Source: Gemmatimonadota bacterium
GTDB lineage: Bacteria; Gemmatimonadota; Gemmatimonadetes; Gemmatimonadales; Gemmatimonadaceae
DNA length: 64,000 bases
Assembly (NCBI GenBank): GCA_026387935.1
Contig: JAPLKU010000012.1
Span: forward strand, 124,001-188,000
Direction of reading: 5' to 3'
Notes under the pieces: generated by a model
Databases searched by the model: none
Told to the model about the DNA's origin: nothing
The model's input: only the letters and a program-made list of their open reading frames with translations
In this document: positions 25,669 through 35,087 of the stretch, one piece after another
Layout of the letters: the number at the start of each line of letters is the position of its first letter
How positions within the stretch are numbered: position 1 is the stretch's first letter
Made by a program: the position numbers and the translations under genes

Positions 25669-26568
25669 ATGACCGCCATCTCGCCGGACATTCTCCGGCA
25701 GGTGAAGCGGATCGAACTGCGCACGCGGGGCCTGGTCAATTCCCAGTTCGTCGGGGAATACCACTCAGTGTTCAAGGGTCAGGGAATGGAGTTCTCCGAG
25801 GTGCGAGAATACCAGCCTGGAGACGAAGTACGAACAATCGACTGGAATGTCAGCGCGCGCATGCGCCGCCTGTTCGTCAAGCGGTACGTCGAAGAACGCG
25901 AACTGACCGTGTTGCTCATTGTGGATTGTTCAGGCTCGAGCCGCTTCGGCACCGGCGAGCGCGACAAGCAGTCGATGGCCGCCGAGCTCGCGGCCGTCCT
26001 CGCGCTCACGGCGACGCGCAATAACGATCGCGTCGGATTGATCCTCTGCTCCGATCAACCGGAACACATTGTTCCGCCACGAAAGGGACGGCGTCACGCG
26101 CTACGCCTCGTTCGCGATGTGCTGGCTTGGCCGACGTCCGCCAAGCCGACGAATCTTGCGACGTCACTGGACTATGCGGCTCGGGTGCTCCCACACCACT
26201 CCATCGTCTTCGTTATTTCTGATTTTGTCACGCCGTCCATCGATCGTCAGTTGCGGATGCTGTCGCAGCGCCACGACCTGGTCGCAGTCGTGCTCGACGA
26301 TCCCGGCGAACGGACGCTCCCTAATCTTGGGGTGAGCCGCCTCGTAGATGCGGAATCTGGCCGCCTCGTGGAGATCGACACGAGCGATGCCGGCGTGCGC
26401 GAGCGGTACGTCAGCGCCATTGACGGCGAACGCGCGACGCGAAAGCAGCTGCTGCGTCGCCTCGCGATTGACGAAGTCGTCGTGCGCACCGAAGACGGGT
26501 GGGCCGAGCCGCTGCTCCGGTTCTTCAACACGCGTGAGATCCGCGGACGGCGCCTCCGCCGCAGGTGA
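25669..26568 (+). CDS. DUF58 domain-containing protein
   Basis: 299 aa. The DUF58 signature REYQPGDEVRTIDWNVSA is followed by a VWA-like segment with IVDCSGSSRFG (MIDAS DxSxS) and YVERELTVLLI. DUF58 proteins pair with MoxR in operons and are implicated in envelope stress and periplasmic protein maturation. No membrane segment is seen. It lies 18 bases after moxR and overlaps the next gene by 4 bases. Confidence 0.93.
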   Translation: MTAISPDILRQVKRIELRTRGLVNSQFVGEYHSVFKGQGMEFSEVREYQPGDEVRTIDWNVSARMRRLFVKRYVEERELTVLLIVDCSGSSRFGTGERDKQSMAAELAAVLALTATRNNDRVGLILCSDQPEHIVPPRKGRRHALRLVRDVLAWPTSAKPTNLATSLDYAARVLPHHSIVFVISDFVTPSIDRQLRMLSQRHDLVAVVLDDPGERTLPNLGVSRLVDAESGRLVEIDTSDAGVRERYVSAIDGERATRKQLLRRLAIDEVVVRTEDGWAEPLLRFFNTREIRGRRLRRR

Positions 26569-27554
26569 TGGTGATGGCGCTCCGCATTTCACGATGGGCC
26601 CCGCAGATGGCGTTTGCGATCGTCATCGCGAACGTCGTCGGGTTCTCCGCGGGCGCGCAGGCGCCTGACGCCCGCGCAGCGCTTATCACCGTGACGGTCG
26701 CGCCGGACACGGTGACCATCGGCGAACTGTTCACCGTGCGCGTGCGAGTCCGCGCACCGAAAGTCGCGACGGTCACGTTCCCTGATGTCCCGGCGCGGAA
26801 TGGTACCGTTGATCCCATCGATCCACGCACAGTCGAGGAAGGGCCGCCCAGCGATCTGCTCGATCGTACCGCCGTCTATTCGTTCGTGGCGTGGGATGTC
26901 GGCGCGCGCGGCCCAACGCTCGGCCCGGTCGTCGTGTCCGTCGCCGGTCAGGAGCGTTCGTTCAACGTAGGTGCAGCGTCGGTGATCGTGCGGTCTCTGC
27001 TGCCGGCGGATACCACAGAACGCACGCCGAAAGACCTTCGCGCGCCGCTTCCGCTCCCCGGCAAGCTCTGGCAGTATCTGGTGGTCGGTGGTGCGCTGCT
27101 GTTCCTGCTCGCGTGGCTCTGGTGGCGCCGACGTGCCCGCAAACGGCTCGGACCCGTGGACGAAGCCCCAGAGGCGTGGGTGCTTGCGCGCGAAACGTTC
27201 AAGGCGCTCGACACGCTGGCGCTCGCTGACGCCGGCGAACCGGGCCGCCATGTCATTGCACATGTGGATGTGGTGCGCGACTACGTCAGTCGGCGATTTC
27301 CTGACCTGAAGGCCTCGCTTGACGGGGCGACATTCATGGCGGTGCTCACCACACTCGACTTTCCGATTCCCGCGCTGCGCATCGGCGCGCTCATTGATCG
27401 TGACGCCGCGCTGCGCTTCGCGCAGGCGGACATCACACCGGATGACGCGGCCGCGCTCGTGGCCGAAGCGCGCGACGTGGTGGGGCAGTTGCAACTGGCA
27501 CACGAAGCCCGCATGCGTGCCGTTGAGCGACCCCCGCGGCCAAAGCGGCGGTAG
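26565..27554 (+). CDS. BatD-like / DUF4381-type membrane protein
   Basis: 329 aa from a GTG overlapping the DUF58 stop. A signal segment (MAFAIVIANVVGFSAGAQA) leads to a periplasmic beta domain (about residues 35-150, with TIGELFTVRVRVRAP) and one TM helix (LVVGGALLFLLAWLWW). A cytoplasmic C-terminal helical domain (residues 200-329) follows. It resembles BatD-like proteins and DUF4381 domain proteins found beside batA/batB. It is distinct from the longer BatD homologue downstream. Its exact role is unknown. Confidence 0.7.
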   Translation: MMVMALRISRWAPQMAFAIVIANVVGFSAGAQAPDARAALITVTVAPDTVTIGELFTVRVRVRAPKVATVTFPDVPARNGTVDPIDPRTVEEGPPSDLLDRTAVYSFVAWDVGARGPTLGPVVVSVAGQERSFNVGAASVIVRSLLPADTTERTPKDLRAPLPLPGKLWQYLVVGGALLFLLAWLWWRRRARKRLGPVDEAPEAWVLARETFKALDTLALADAGEPGRHVIAHVDVVRDYVSRRFPDLKASLDGATFMAVLTTLDFPIPALRIGALIDRDAALRFAQADITPDDAAALVAEARDVVGQLQLAHEARMRAVERPPRPKRR

Positions 27555-27556
27555 CC

Positions 27557-28543
27557 ATGTTCGGGCGCATCGACTTTGGCGAGCCCTGGTGGCTCCTGCT
27601 CCTCGTGATCGCGGTCGCATGGATCTGGTGGCGCCGGAACCGTCATCCTGCGGCCATTCTCTTCTCCCGCGTGGACGTGCTCACGCGGTCGGCCTTCGCG
27701 GGCCGGTGGCTCGCGCGCGTGTTGCTCACGCTGCGACTTGTCGCGATCACGGGCGTCTGTGTTGCGGTGGCACGCCCCCGGGCGGGCGCGCGTGCCGAAC
27801 AGGTGGACTCCGACGGCATCAGTATCGTGCTCGCCATCGATCTGTCGAGTTCGATGCTCGCTGAGGATTTTCAGCCGCTAAACCGACTCGAAGTCGCGAA
27901 GGACAAGGTGAAGCAGTTCATCCTGGGCCGGACGGTCGATCAGGTTGGCATCGTCGCCTTTTCAGGCGAGGCACTCACGCAAGTGCCGCTTACCGTGGAT
28001 TATCCCGTGCTCCTTGCGGCGGTGGACAATCTGCAGCCCGGCCAGCTGGAGGACGGCACGGCGATCGGCACGGCGATCGCGACGTCCGCAAATCGGTTGC
28101 GCGATGCCCCCGGACGCTCAAAAGTGCTCGTGCTCCTGACCGATGGGGTGAACAACCGCGGAACGATCGACCCACGGACGGCTGCCGCTGCGGCGGCTGC
28201 GTTTGGAATCCGCATGTACACCATTGGCGTCGGCAGCGAGGGCATGGCCCCGGTTCCGGTTGGGCGCGGCGTCTTTGGCCTTCGGTACGAGAATCGCCCC
28301 GTCGAGATCGACGAGCCGCTCCTCGAGTACATCGCTCAGGTCAGCGGGGGACGCTACTTCCGGGCGCGCGACGGCAACGCGCTCGCGCGCATCTATCAAC
28401 AGATTGACCAGCTCGAGCGATCGCCGATTCGCGCGAAACGGTACGTGCGATTCCAGGAGCTCTATCGCTGGCCGCTGGCCGTTGCCATCGCCGCGCTCCT
28501 CCTCGAATTGCTCCTCGTCGCGTGGCGAGGGCCGCTGCCATGA
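27557..28543 (+). CDS. batA: BatA-type VWA membrane protein
   Basis: 328 aa. N-terminal membrane segments (WWLLLLVIAVAWIWW and LLTLRLVAITGVCVA) flank an N-terminal BatA domain. A VWA domain follows with MIDAS DLSSS (in VLAIDLSSSMLAED), TDGVNNRGTIDP and TIGVGSEG, and a final TM helix (LAVAIAALLLELLLVA). BatA of Bacteroides and related bacteria supports aerotolerance and stress survival. It is co-transcribed in the moxR-bat operon, with an ATGA overlap to the next gene. Confidence 0.92.
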   Translation: MFGRIDFGEPWWLLLLVIAVAWIWWRRNRHPAAILFSRVDVLTRSAFAGRWLARVLLTLRLVAITGVCVAVARPRAGARAEQVDSDGISIVLAIDLSSSMLAEDFQPLNRLEVAKDKVKQFILGRTVDQVGIVAFSGEALTQVPLTVDYPVLLAAVDNLQPGQLEDGTAIGTAIATSANRLRDAPGRSKVLVLLTDGVNNRGTIDPRTAAAAAAAFGIRMYTIGVGSEGMAPVPVGRGVFGLRYENRPVEIDEPLLEYIAQVSGGRYFRARDGNALARIYQQIDQLERSPIRAKRYVRFQELYRWPLAVAIAALLLELLLVAWRGPLP

Positions 28544-30201
28544 CGCGATTCGTGGACATTCCGTGGCTGGCGTTCGCGGCGCTTGCGGCACCATTTGTCG
28601 TGGCCGCCGTGTTCTGGTGGCAGCATCGGCGACGGTCTCGTCGCATCGCGGCACTGGGTGGCGAGGCGGCCATCGCGCGGCTCGCCCCACGTAGCGCGAG
28701 GAAACCACCGGTTGCCCGCGCCGTGCGCATCGGCGGCGCGCTCGTCTTCGCACTCGTCGGCCTTGCAGGGCCGCGGTGGGGCATGGGAACGGCGTCGATG
28801 CACCAGCGTGGACTCGACGTCGTGCTGGCGCTTGACGCTTCGCTCTCCATGATGGCCGAGGACGAGCGCCCCAGTCGCCTCGAACGGATGCGGCAGGAAG
28901 TGCGCCGGTATCGCGCGGCATCGCCCGGCGACCGCAATGCGCTGATTGCGTTTGCGGGGAAGAGTTACATACTCACGCCGCTGACATCAGACCACAGCGC
29001 CATCGAACTGTTCCTCGACAACTTCGACCCAAATATCGTCGGGTTGGCTGGCACCGCGCTCGCGCCGACAATTATCCAGGGCACGCAGTTGCTGCAGGCC
29101 GCGAATGGTTCGGCGAGCCGCGCGCTCGTCATCATGAGCGACGGCGAAGCGTTCGACGACCATGACGCGGCCGTGAGAGCAGCTGGCGCGGCGAAGAAAG
29201 CCGGCATCAGCGTAATCACGGTAGGATTTGGCACTGAGGACGGCACGACAATCCCCGTGCGGGAGGGCGCTGTGATGGCGCAGAAGCGTGACTCGGACGG
29301 TCAGATCGTCATCACCAAGTACGACCCGACGCTGCTCAAGGCAGTCGCCGCGGCGGGTGGCGGCGAGTTCATCGCCGCGACTGACGGCGATCGGGGAGGT
29401 CGCATTTCGCAGGCGCTCTCGCGCCTTGACGCCGAACAGCGCGAAGTGGAGGAAGGGCTGTCGCGACCGCTGCGGTTGAGCTGGTTCCTCGTTCCGGCGC
29501 TCTTGCTGCTGCTCCTCGACGCCTGGCACAACGATGGCGGCAATTGGGAACGCGCGCGGCGCTTGCTCAGGTTTGCCGCCCCGCTCATTATCGCGTTCCT
29601 GATTCCCATAGTGGCCCAGGCGCAGGATCCCGCGAAGCTCTACAAGGCCGGCCGTTTCGCCGAGGCGGCGCGCAAGTGGCGGCAGGCGATCAACAATGGC
29701 GATGCGCGTCCCGGTACGCTCTATGATCTTGGCACGGCGTTGCTCGCAGCCGACTCTCTGACGAACGCGGAGGAGGCGCTGGACCGCGCGACGGCGGCGC
29801 CGGATGCGCGGGTACGACGACTCGCACTGTACAACCTCGGGTTGGCACGCCTCAAACGCGCCATGCTGCCCGATGACCCCGATCGGCAGCGCGCCATTGA
29901 GGGTGCACTCTCAGCCTATCGCGCGCTGCTGCTCGAGCAGCCGGCCGACGGCGACGCGAAGTGGAACTACGAGCTCGCGCTCAGGCTCAAGAAGACGAAC
30001 AGCGGCGGCCAACGCGAGACGCCGCAGAATGCACCGCAACAGCAGCCGCAGCAGGCCCAGCAGCAGGAAGAAAACCGCCAGATGTCCAGGCAGCAGGCGG
30101 AACAGCTGCTCGCAGCCGCTTCGCGCGACGAGCGCGAGACGCAGGCCAGGAAGCAGGCCGGCACACGTGTTCAGCGCCCGCCCGGAGGCAAAGAGTGGTA
30201 G
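28540..30201 (+). CDS. batB: BatB VWA protein fused to BatC-like TPR domain
   Basis: 553 aa from the ATG overlapping the batA stop. The N-terminal part is BatB-like: TM, then VWA with MIDAS DASLS (in VLALDASLSMMAED), TLTSDHSAIELF and GTEDGTTIPV, then a second TM (LRLSWFLVPALLLLLLDAW). After about residue 365 a TPR-like region begins (KLYKAGRFAEAARKWRQAI, LYNLGLARLKRAM), with a Gln-rich tail. The TPR part corresponds to BatC, so one protein covers both roles. Gene fusion explains the absence of a separate batC. Confidence 0.88.
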   Translation: MTRFVDIPWLAFAALAAPFVVAAVFWWQHRRRSRRIAALGGEAAIARLAPRSARKPPVARAVRIGGALVFALVGLAGPRWGMGTASMHQRGLDVVLALDASLSMMAEDERPSRLERMRQEVRRYRAASPGDRNALIAFAGKSYILTPLTSDHSAIELFLDNFDPNIVGLAGTALAPTIIQGTQLLQAANGSASRALVIMSDGEAFDDHDAAVRAAGAAKKAGISVITVGFGTEDGTTIPVREGAVMAQKRDSDGQIVITKYDPTLLKAVAAAGGGEFIAATDGDRGGRISQALSRLDAEQREVEEGLSRPLRLSWFLVPALLLLLLDAWHNDGGNWERARRLLRFAAPLIIAFLIPIVAQAQDPAKLYKAGRFAEAARKWRQAINNGDARPGTLYDLGTALLAADSLTNAEEALDRATAAPDARVRRLALYNLGLARLKRAMLPDDPDRQRAIEGALSAYRALLLEQPADGDAKWNYELALRLKKTNSGGQRETPQNAPQQQPQQAQQQEENRQMSRQQAEQLLAAASRDERETQARKQAGTRVQRPPGGKEW

Positions 30202-32324
30202 CGCCGGTGCTCGGACTCGTGTTGCTGCTACAGGGCGCCGCACAGGGCGCCGCACAGGGCGCGAGCCCTGAAGTTGTTACGCGCTCGCGCGTTGACCATT
30301 CGCGTGGCGTGGATTTCCATGCGCTCGTCGTGCCCGAGACTGTGTATGTCGGTCAACAGGCGACCTACCAACTCGGCGTCTTTCTGGACCAGGACACTCG
30401 GCAGCGCATTCGGAGGAATCCCGAATTTCAGCCGCCCGAAACGCGATCGCTGATGTCGTACGACCTGCGCGAGCGCAGCGGATCGCTGAGTCAGAACGTT
30501 GATGGCCGTCCCTATGAGATCCACGTGTTCCGTCGGGCCGTCTTTCCGCTGACGCCGGGACGCTATTCGATTCCGCAGGCGCGACTCACGTACGCGCTCC
30601 CGCAGAACTCCAGCTTTTTCAGTCGCGAAGAGAGTTTTTCGCTGCGCTCGGAAGCCGTGTCCTTTGTAGCCATTGAGCCGCCGACCAGCGGTCGGCCAGC
30701 CGATTGGGCGGGCGCCGTTGGTTCGTGGACGGCGCGCGCACGGGTAGACACGCTCCGCGGCCGCACCGGCGAGCCGTTTGTGCTGACCCTGCGCATTGAA
30801 GGGCAGGGAAACGTCACGCTCCTGCCGCGCCCAAAGATTGCGATTCCCTGGGCCACCGTCGTGAACGCGGATGAGCGCGTGAAGCTCGACTCAACGCCGA
30901 GTCTGTTGGGTGGTGCAAAGGAGTTCGACTGGCTCGTCACACCGGCGACGCCTGGGGCGCAACGGGTTCCGCCGCTTCGGTACTCGTATTTCAACCCGCG
31001 CACAAAACGCTACGAATCGGCAGAGAGCAATCCCGTTGAGGTGCGCGTTGCGGTTGGTTCGGTTGCCGCGCCAATCGAAGGTCAGCCGGAAGCGGCGGCG
31101 TCAGACGCGGAGCTCGCGATTCGGCCTGTACTCGGAGATGACACGGCGTTGCCGCTGTCATCGAATCCCGTCGTACTGATTCTGCTCGCACTGGCACCGA
31201 TCGCGGTGCTTGCGAGTTGGATGGTGAGGCGCCCGCGTCGCGTCCGCGCTGCGCCAACGGCCAAGCAGCAACTCGCCTCGCTCGGCGACCGGGGCGATGA
31301 AGAAGCCGTGCGCGAGGTACGACGCGTTTTGGTGAGCGGCCTGCAAGCGCGGACCTCCCTCGACGCGGCGCGCCTGACGGCGGCCGGCGCATGGACGATG
31401 GCGCTGCGAAAAGCCGGTGTGACGCCTGAATCTTCCGCCGCGGTCGAGGGGTTGATGTTGGCGCTTGACGCGGCCTGTTTTGCCGGCAGTGCGCCAGAGC
31501 AGCCCGCGGGAGCTGGCTGGGCAGCGCAGGCGAGGGAAGCGCTTCGCCTCGTCGACGCGGAAGCCTGCGGGCCAACGCGCACGACGCGCCGAACCGCGAC
31601 TGCCCTCGTGCGCACCGTCGCTCCCGTCGCGGCCGTGCTGCTGACGGTGAGCACACTTGTGGCGCGCGAGCCTGCCGATGCCCGCGAATCATTTGCCCTC
31701 GGTACCACGGCGTATGCCGGAAATGACTTCGTGCGCGCCGCGCGCCATTTCTCGGACGCGGCACGCACCGCACCGCGCGCCGCCAACGCATGGGCGAACC
31801 TCGGGACGGCGGCATACCTCGCACACGATACGGCCAACGCTGTGCTTGGGTGGCAGCGTGCGTTGCGACTGGACCCGCTCGACGGCGAGACGCGGGCCCG
31901 GCTGCAGCGCATTCGCGCACCGCAGGAGTCTGGGCTGGCTCGCGTGCCCCCGGTGCCGGCGCGCTTGCCGTCCGTCCTCGCGCTGGTGCTCTGGGTCGCC
32001 GGGTGGACGGCTGCGGCGCGTCAGGCCTGGGGCCGCCGACCCGCCTGGCGGCTCGTGACGGCGACGCTGCTCGTCGGTGGTGCGGCAGTTTCCGGCGCGC
32101 GCACGCTCGAGCGCCGCCTTGAAGGGATTGGACTGGCGGTGGTCACCAGCCCAGCACCGTTGCGGGCAGTGCCTGCACTTGGAGCCGACACGCGTGCGAC
32201 GCCGATGGTGGGGGAGATCACCCAGGTGCTCGAGCGCCGCGGCGCGTGGGCGTTGCTCCGCCTTGATGGTGGTCGGGACGGCTGGATTCCCGTCGAGCGA
32301 ATCTCGCCACTCGGTCGCGATTGA
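30195..32324 (+). CDS. batD: BatD fused to BatE-like TPR and SH3 domains
   Basis: 709 aa from a GTG with a GGAGG site 7 bases upstream, overlapping the previous stop by 7 bases. The signal peptide is VAPVLGLVLLLQGAA. The BatD oxygen-tolerance domain follows (SREESFSLRSEAV, GQGNVTLLPRP), then a TM (NPVVLILLALAPIAVLASWMV). A cytoplasmic region and a TPR motif (FALGTTAYAGNDFVRAARHF) precede membrane segments. A C-terminal SH3-type domain (SPAPLRAVPALGADTRATP...) ends the protein, as in BatE. It closes the moxR-bat operon. Confidence 0.88.
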   Translation: MVAPVLGLVLLLQGAAQGAAQGASPEVVTRSRVDHSRGVDFHALVVPETVYVGQQATYQLGVFLDQDTRQRIRRNPEFQPPETRSLMSYDLRERSGSLSQNVDGRPYEIHVFRRAVFPLTPGRYSIPQARLTYALPQNSSFFSREESFSLRSEAVSFVAIEPPTSGRPADWAGAVGSWTARARVDTLRGRTGEPFVLTLRIEGQGNVTLLPRPKIAIPWATVVNADERVKLDSTPSLLGGAKEFDWLVTPATPGAQRVPPLRYSYFNPRTKRYESAESNPVEVRVAVGSVAAPIEGQPEAAASDAELAIRPVLGDDTALPLSSNPVVLILLALAPIAVLASWMVRRPRRVRAAPTAKQQLASLGDRGDEEAVREVRRVLVSGLQARTSLDAARLTAAGAWTMALRKAGVTPESSAAVEGLMLALDAACFAGSAPEQPAGAGWAAQAREALRLVDAEACGPTRTTRRTATALVRTVAPVAAVLLTVSTLVAREPADARESFALGTTAYAGNDFVRAARHFSDAARTAPRAANAWANLGTAAYLAHDTANAVLGWQRALRLDPLDGETRARLQRIRAPQESGLARVPPVPARLPSVLALVLWVAGWTAAARQAWGRRPAWRLVTATLLVGGAAVSGARTLERRLEGIGLAVVTSPAPLRAVPALGADTRATPMVGEITQVLERRGAWALLRLDGGRDGWIPVERISPLGRD

Positions 32325-32358
32325 CCCCTCGGTCACCAACCGGGAAATTGCAATCGAT

Positions 32359-34131
32359 ATGGCAACCCCAAGCATTGCCGTTCTGCCGTCGGCCGTCGCT
32401 GACCAAATCGCCGCCGGCGAGGTAGTCGAGCGTCCGGCCTCTGTCGTGAAGGAGCTCGTCGAGAATGCACTCGATGCCGGCGCCCAGAGCATCGAGGTCA
32501 CTGTCGCCGAAGGCGGGCGCACGCTCGTGCGCGTCGCCGACGACGGACACGGCATGGAACGCGCTGACGCATCGCTGGCGGTGGAACGCCACGCGACATC
32601 GAAGATCAAGGCGGCCGCAGATCTGGTCGGCGTTGCGAGTTTCGGATTCCGCGGCGAAGCGTTGCCGGCAATCGGGTCAGTCGCTCGGCTCGAAATCGAG
32701 ACCGCGACCGCTGACGGTGCAGGCACTCGCGTGCGCGTGGTTGGTGGTCGGCGCGAAGCCGTGGACACGGCAACACGCCGCCGAGGCACGACGGTCACGG
32801 TCGAAACCCTGTTCTTCAACACGCCGGCGCGACACAAGTTCATGAAGGGCGTGCGCAGTGAATGGCGTGCGATTCAGGAGACGCTGACGTCGGTCGCGCT
32901 CGCGCGGCGCGACGTTCGCCTGCGTGTCACGCACGATGGCAAGGAAGTCATGGCGCTGCCACCGTCGCCGACGCTTCGCGATCGCGTGGTCGCGCTCTGG
33001 GGCGCTCAGGCAGCCGAGTCCCTCGTCGGGGTGGATGACGTCAGCGGCCCGTATCGGACGGCGGGCCTCGTGGAGCGCCCGGCCGACGTCGGGCTGGCGA
33101 GCCGGCGCGTCTTCCTCTCCGTCAACGGCCGTGCGGTGCGTGACAACGGCATCGTACGCGCGGCGGAAGCGGCATACCGATCAACGATTCCCTCTGGTGT
33201 GCGTCCAACGGTGTTGCTCGAGATCACCGTTCCCGTCGGTGACGTGGACGTCAACGTGCACCCGGCCAAGGCCGAGGTCCGTTTCAAGGATCGCTGGCAC
33301 GTGGAGCGCGCCGTTGAGCGCGCGGTGCGTCACGCGCTCGGCACGGGAGAAAACGCGCCGTTTGTATTTGCGCCGAAGGGGCAGGGGAGTGGCTTCGTTG
33401 CTGATGCCGTGGACATCGAGGCGCTTAGATCGCCGGCCGTGGAGCCGACTCCGCTCTTCGCACAACCGGTGGGCGCGCCGGCATCGCGACCGTCAACGAC
33501 CGATCACGCGGTGCCGGGAACCGTTCACCCGACCGCCGGCGAGCAGGCCGCCCCCAACATCGTGGTGCCGTCGCTCATCCAGCTCAGGCGAACGTGGATG
33601 ATGTTTGAATCTGCCGATGGGGTCGTGCTCATCGATCAGCATTCGGCGCACGAGCGTGTCCTCTACGAGCGATTTATGCTCGGACTGGCCAATGGCGACG
33701 GCACGTCCCAGGCGCTGCTCTTTCCGCTCACCCTTCATCTCGCGCCCGCCGAATGGGAAGCGTTCGAGGAGAATCGTGATCAGCTGACCAAACTTGGTTT
33801 TCAGGCCGAGCCCTTCGGTGGCCACGCGCTCGCTGTCCACGCCGTCCCGGCTCCGCATCCGCGTTTTGACGCCGAGCGCTGTTTGCGCGATACCCTGTCG
33901 GCGCTCGCTGGCGATCGCACGGGATCGTCGCTCGCCCGGCACGAACGGCTCGCGGCGACGGTCGCATGCAAGGGCGCCGTGAAGGCCGGCGAGCTGCTTG
34001 CGCCGGATGAAATGCGCGGACTTTACCTCTCACTCGCACGGACGACATTGCCGGCGTACGATGTGCACGGGCGCAGCACGATCGTGCAGATGAGCTGGGA
34101 TGAACTTGAGCGCCGCTTCGGTCGGAAGTAG
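32359..34131 (+). CDS. mutL: DNA mismatch repair protein MutL
   Basis: 590 aa from ATG MATPSIAVLPSAVADQI. GHKL ATPase motifs are ENALDAGA, DDGHGME and GFRGEALP, followed by TTVTVETLFFNTPARHKF. The C-terminal dimerisation domain has DQHSAHERVLYERF, matching the nicking-endonuclease metal motif DQHAx2Ex4E with Ser for the Ala. The protein is therefore an endonuclease-type MutL that likely nicks the daughter strand after MutS recognition. It leads the mutL-miaA-bshA-uppP-birA-coaX set. Confidence 0.95.
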   Translation: MATPSIAVLPSAVADQIAAGEVVERPASVVKELVENALDAGAQSIEVTVAEGGRTLVRVADDGHGMERADASLAVERHATSKIKAAADLVGVASFGFRGEALPAIGSVARLEIETATADGAGTRVRVVGGRREAVDTATRRRGTTVTVETLFFNTPARHKFMKGVRSEWRAIQETLTSVALARRDVRLRVTHDGKEVMALPPSPTLRDRVVALWGAQAAESLVGVDDVSGPYRTAGLVERPADVGLASRRVFLSVNGRAVRDNGIVRAAEAAYRSTIPSGVRPTVLLEITVPVGDVDVNVHPAKAEVRFKDRWHVERAVERAVRHALGTGENAPFVFAPKGQGSGFVADAVDIEALRSPAVEPTPLFAQPVGAPASRPSTTDHAVPGTVHPTAGEQAAPNIVVPSLIQLRRTWMMFESADGVVLIDQHSAHERVLYERFMLGLANGDGTSQALLFPLTLHLAPAEWEAFEENRDQLTKLGFQAEPFGGHALAVHAVPAPHPRFDAERCLRDTLSALAGDRTGSSLARHERLAATVACKGAVKAGELLAPDEMRGLYLSLARTTLPAYDVHGRSTIVQMSWDELERRFGRK

Positions 34132-34142
34132 CGCGCGCACCC

Positions 34143-35087
34143 GTGGCCAACTCCGCGTGGCAGGCTCCAGAGAGAACGTCACTGCCCACGTTGCATGTGA
34201 TTTGCGGGCCGACGGGCGCAGGGAAGTCCGCGCTCGCCATGTCGCTCGCCTCGCGCCATGGTTTGACGATCGTCAGCGCCGATTCGCGTCAGGTGTATCG
34301 CGGCTTCGATATCGGCACGGCGAAGCCGTCACGGGCCGATCGCGCCGTAGTCCCGCATTTCGGCATTGATGTCGCCGAGCCACCCGAGCGCTGGTCGGCC
34401 GTGCGCTGGTCCGACAACGCGACGACGTGGATCTCGGAAATTGGTGCTAGGGGCGCGATTGTGGTCGGCGGCACAGGGCTCTACCTGCGCGCCCTCGAAT
34501 CTCCGCTCTTCGATGAGCCGCCCCTCGATCCTGCTGGCCGCGCCGCGCTCGCCAAAGAGCTCGACGGCTGGTCGGTCGCGGAACTTCGCCGCTGGGTGCA
34601 ACGGCTCGATCCACCGCGTGCGATGCTCGGGCGCACGCAGTTGCTTCGCGCCCTCGAGATCGCGCTGCTCACTGGCCAGCGGCTGAGCGATCTGCATCGG
34701 GCGTCCGAGCGAACGCCGCGTTTTCGCGTCCGCTGGCTCGTGGTGGATCCCGGCCCCGAGCTGCACAACCAGATCGCCGCACGGCTCGATGCCATGCTGG
34801 CATCCGGCTGGATTGCTGAGGCCGCCGAACTCGCGAAATCCGTTGATCCTGACGCGCCCGCATGGCAAGCCTGCGGGTACACCGCCGTTCGCGCGCTCGC
34901 ACTCGGGCAACGGGAACTGCACAAAGTGCGCGAGACTATACTTGTCGAGACGCGGCAGTACGCCAAGCGGCAGCGCACGTGGTTCCGGCACCAGCTCGAA
35001 GGCGCCGATGTCATGCGCATGGATCCACGCTCGCCGGGCGCCGATGCCGCAGTCCACACGTGGTGGGACCAGGAGGAATCGGCGTGA
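34143..35087 (+). CDS. miaA: tRNA dimethylallyltransferase
   Basis: 314 aa from a GTG. P-loop GPTGAGKSALAM, then ADSRQVYRGFDIGTAKP, VGGTGLYLRAL and the ALxLGQRELHKVRETI region, all MiaA motifs. It transfers the prenyl group of DMAPP to N6 of A37 in tRNAs that read UNN codons, the precursor of ms2i6A. The spacing to mutL is 11 bases, and the 3' end overlaps bshA. Confidence 0.95.
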   Translation: MANSAWQAPERTSLPTLHVICGPTGAGKSALAMSLASRHGLTIVSADSRQVYRGFDIGTAKPSRADRAVVPHFGIDVAEPPERWSAVRWSDNATTWISEIGARGAIVVGGTGLYLRALESPLFDEPPLDPAGRAALAKELDGWSVAELRRWVQRLDPPRAMLGRTQLLRALEIALLTGQRLSDLHRASERTPRFRVRWLVVDPGPELHNQIAARLDAMLASGWIAEAAELAKSVDPDAPAWQACGYTAVRALALGQRELHKVRETILVETRQYAKRQRTWFRHQLEGADVMRMDPRSPGADAAVHTWWDQEESA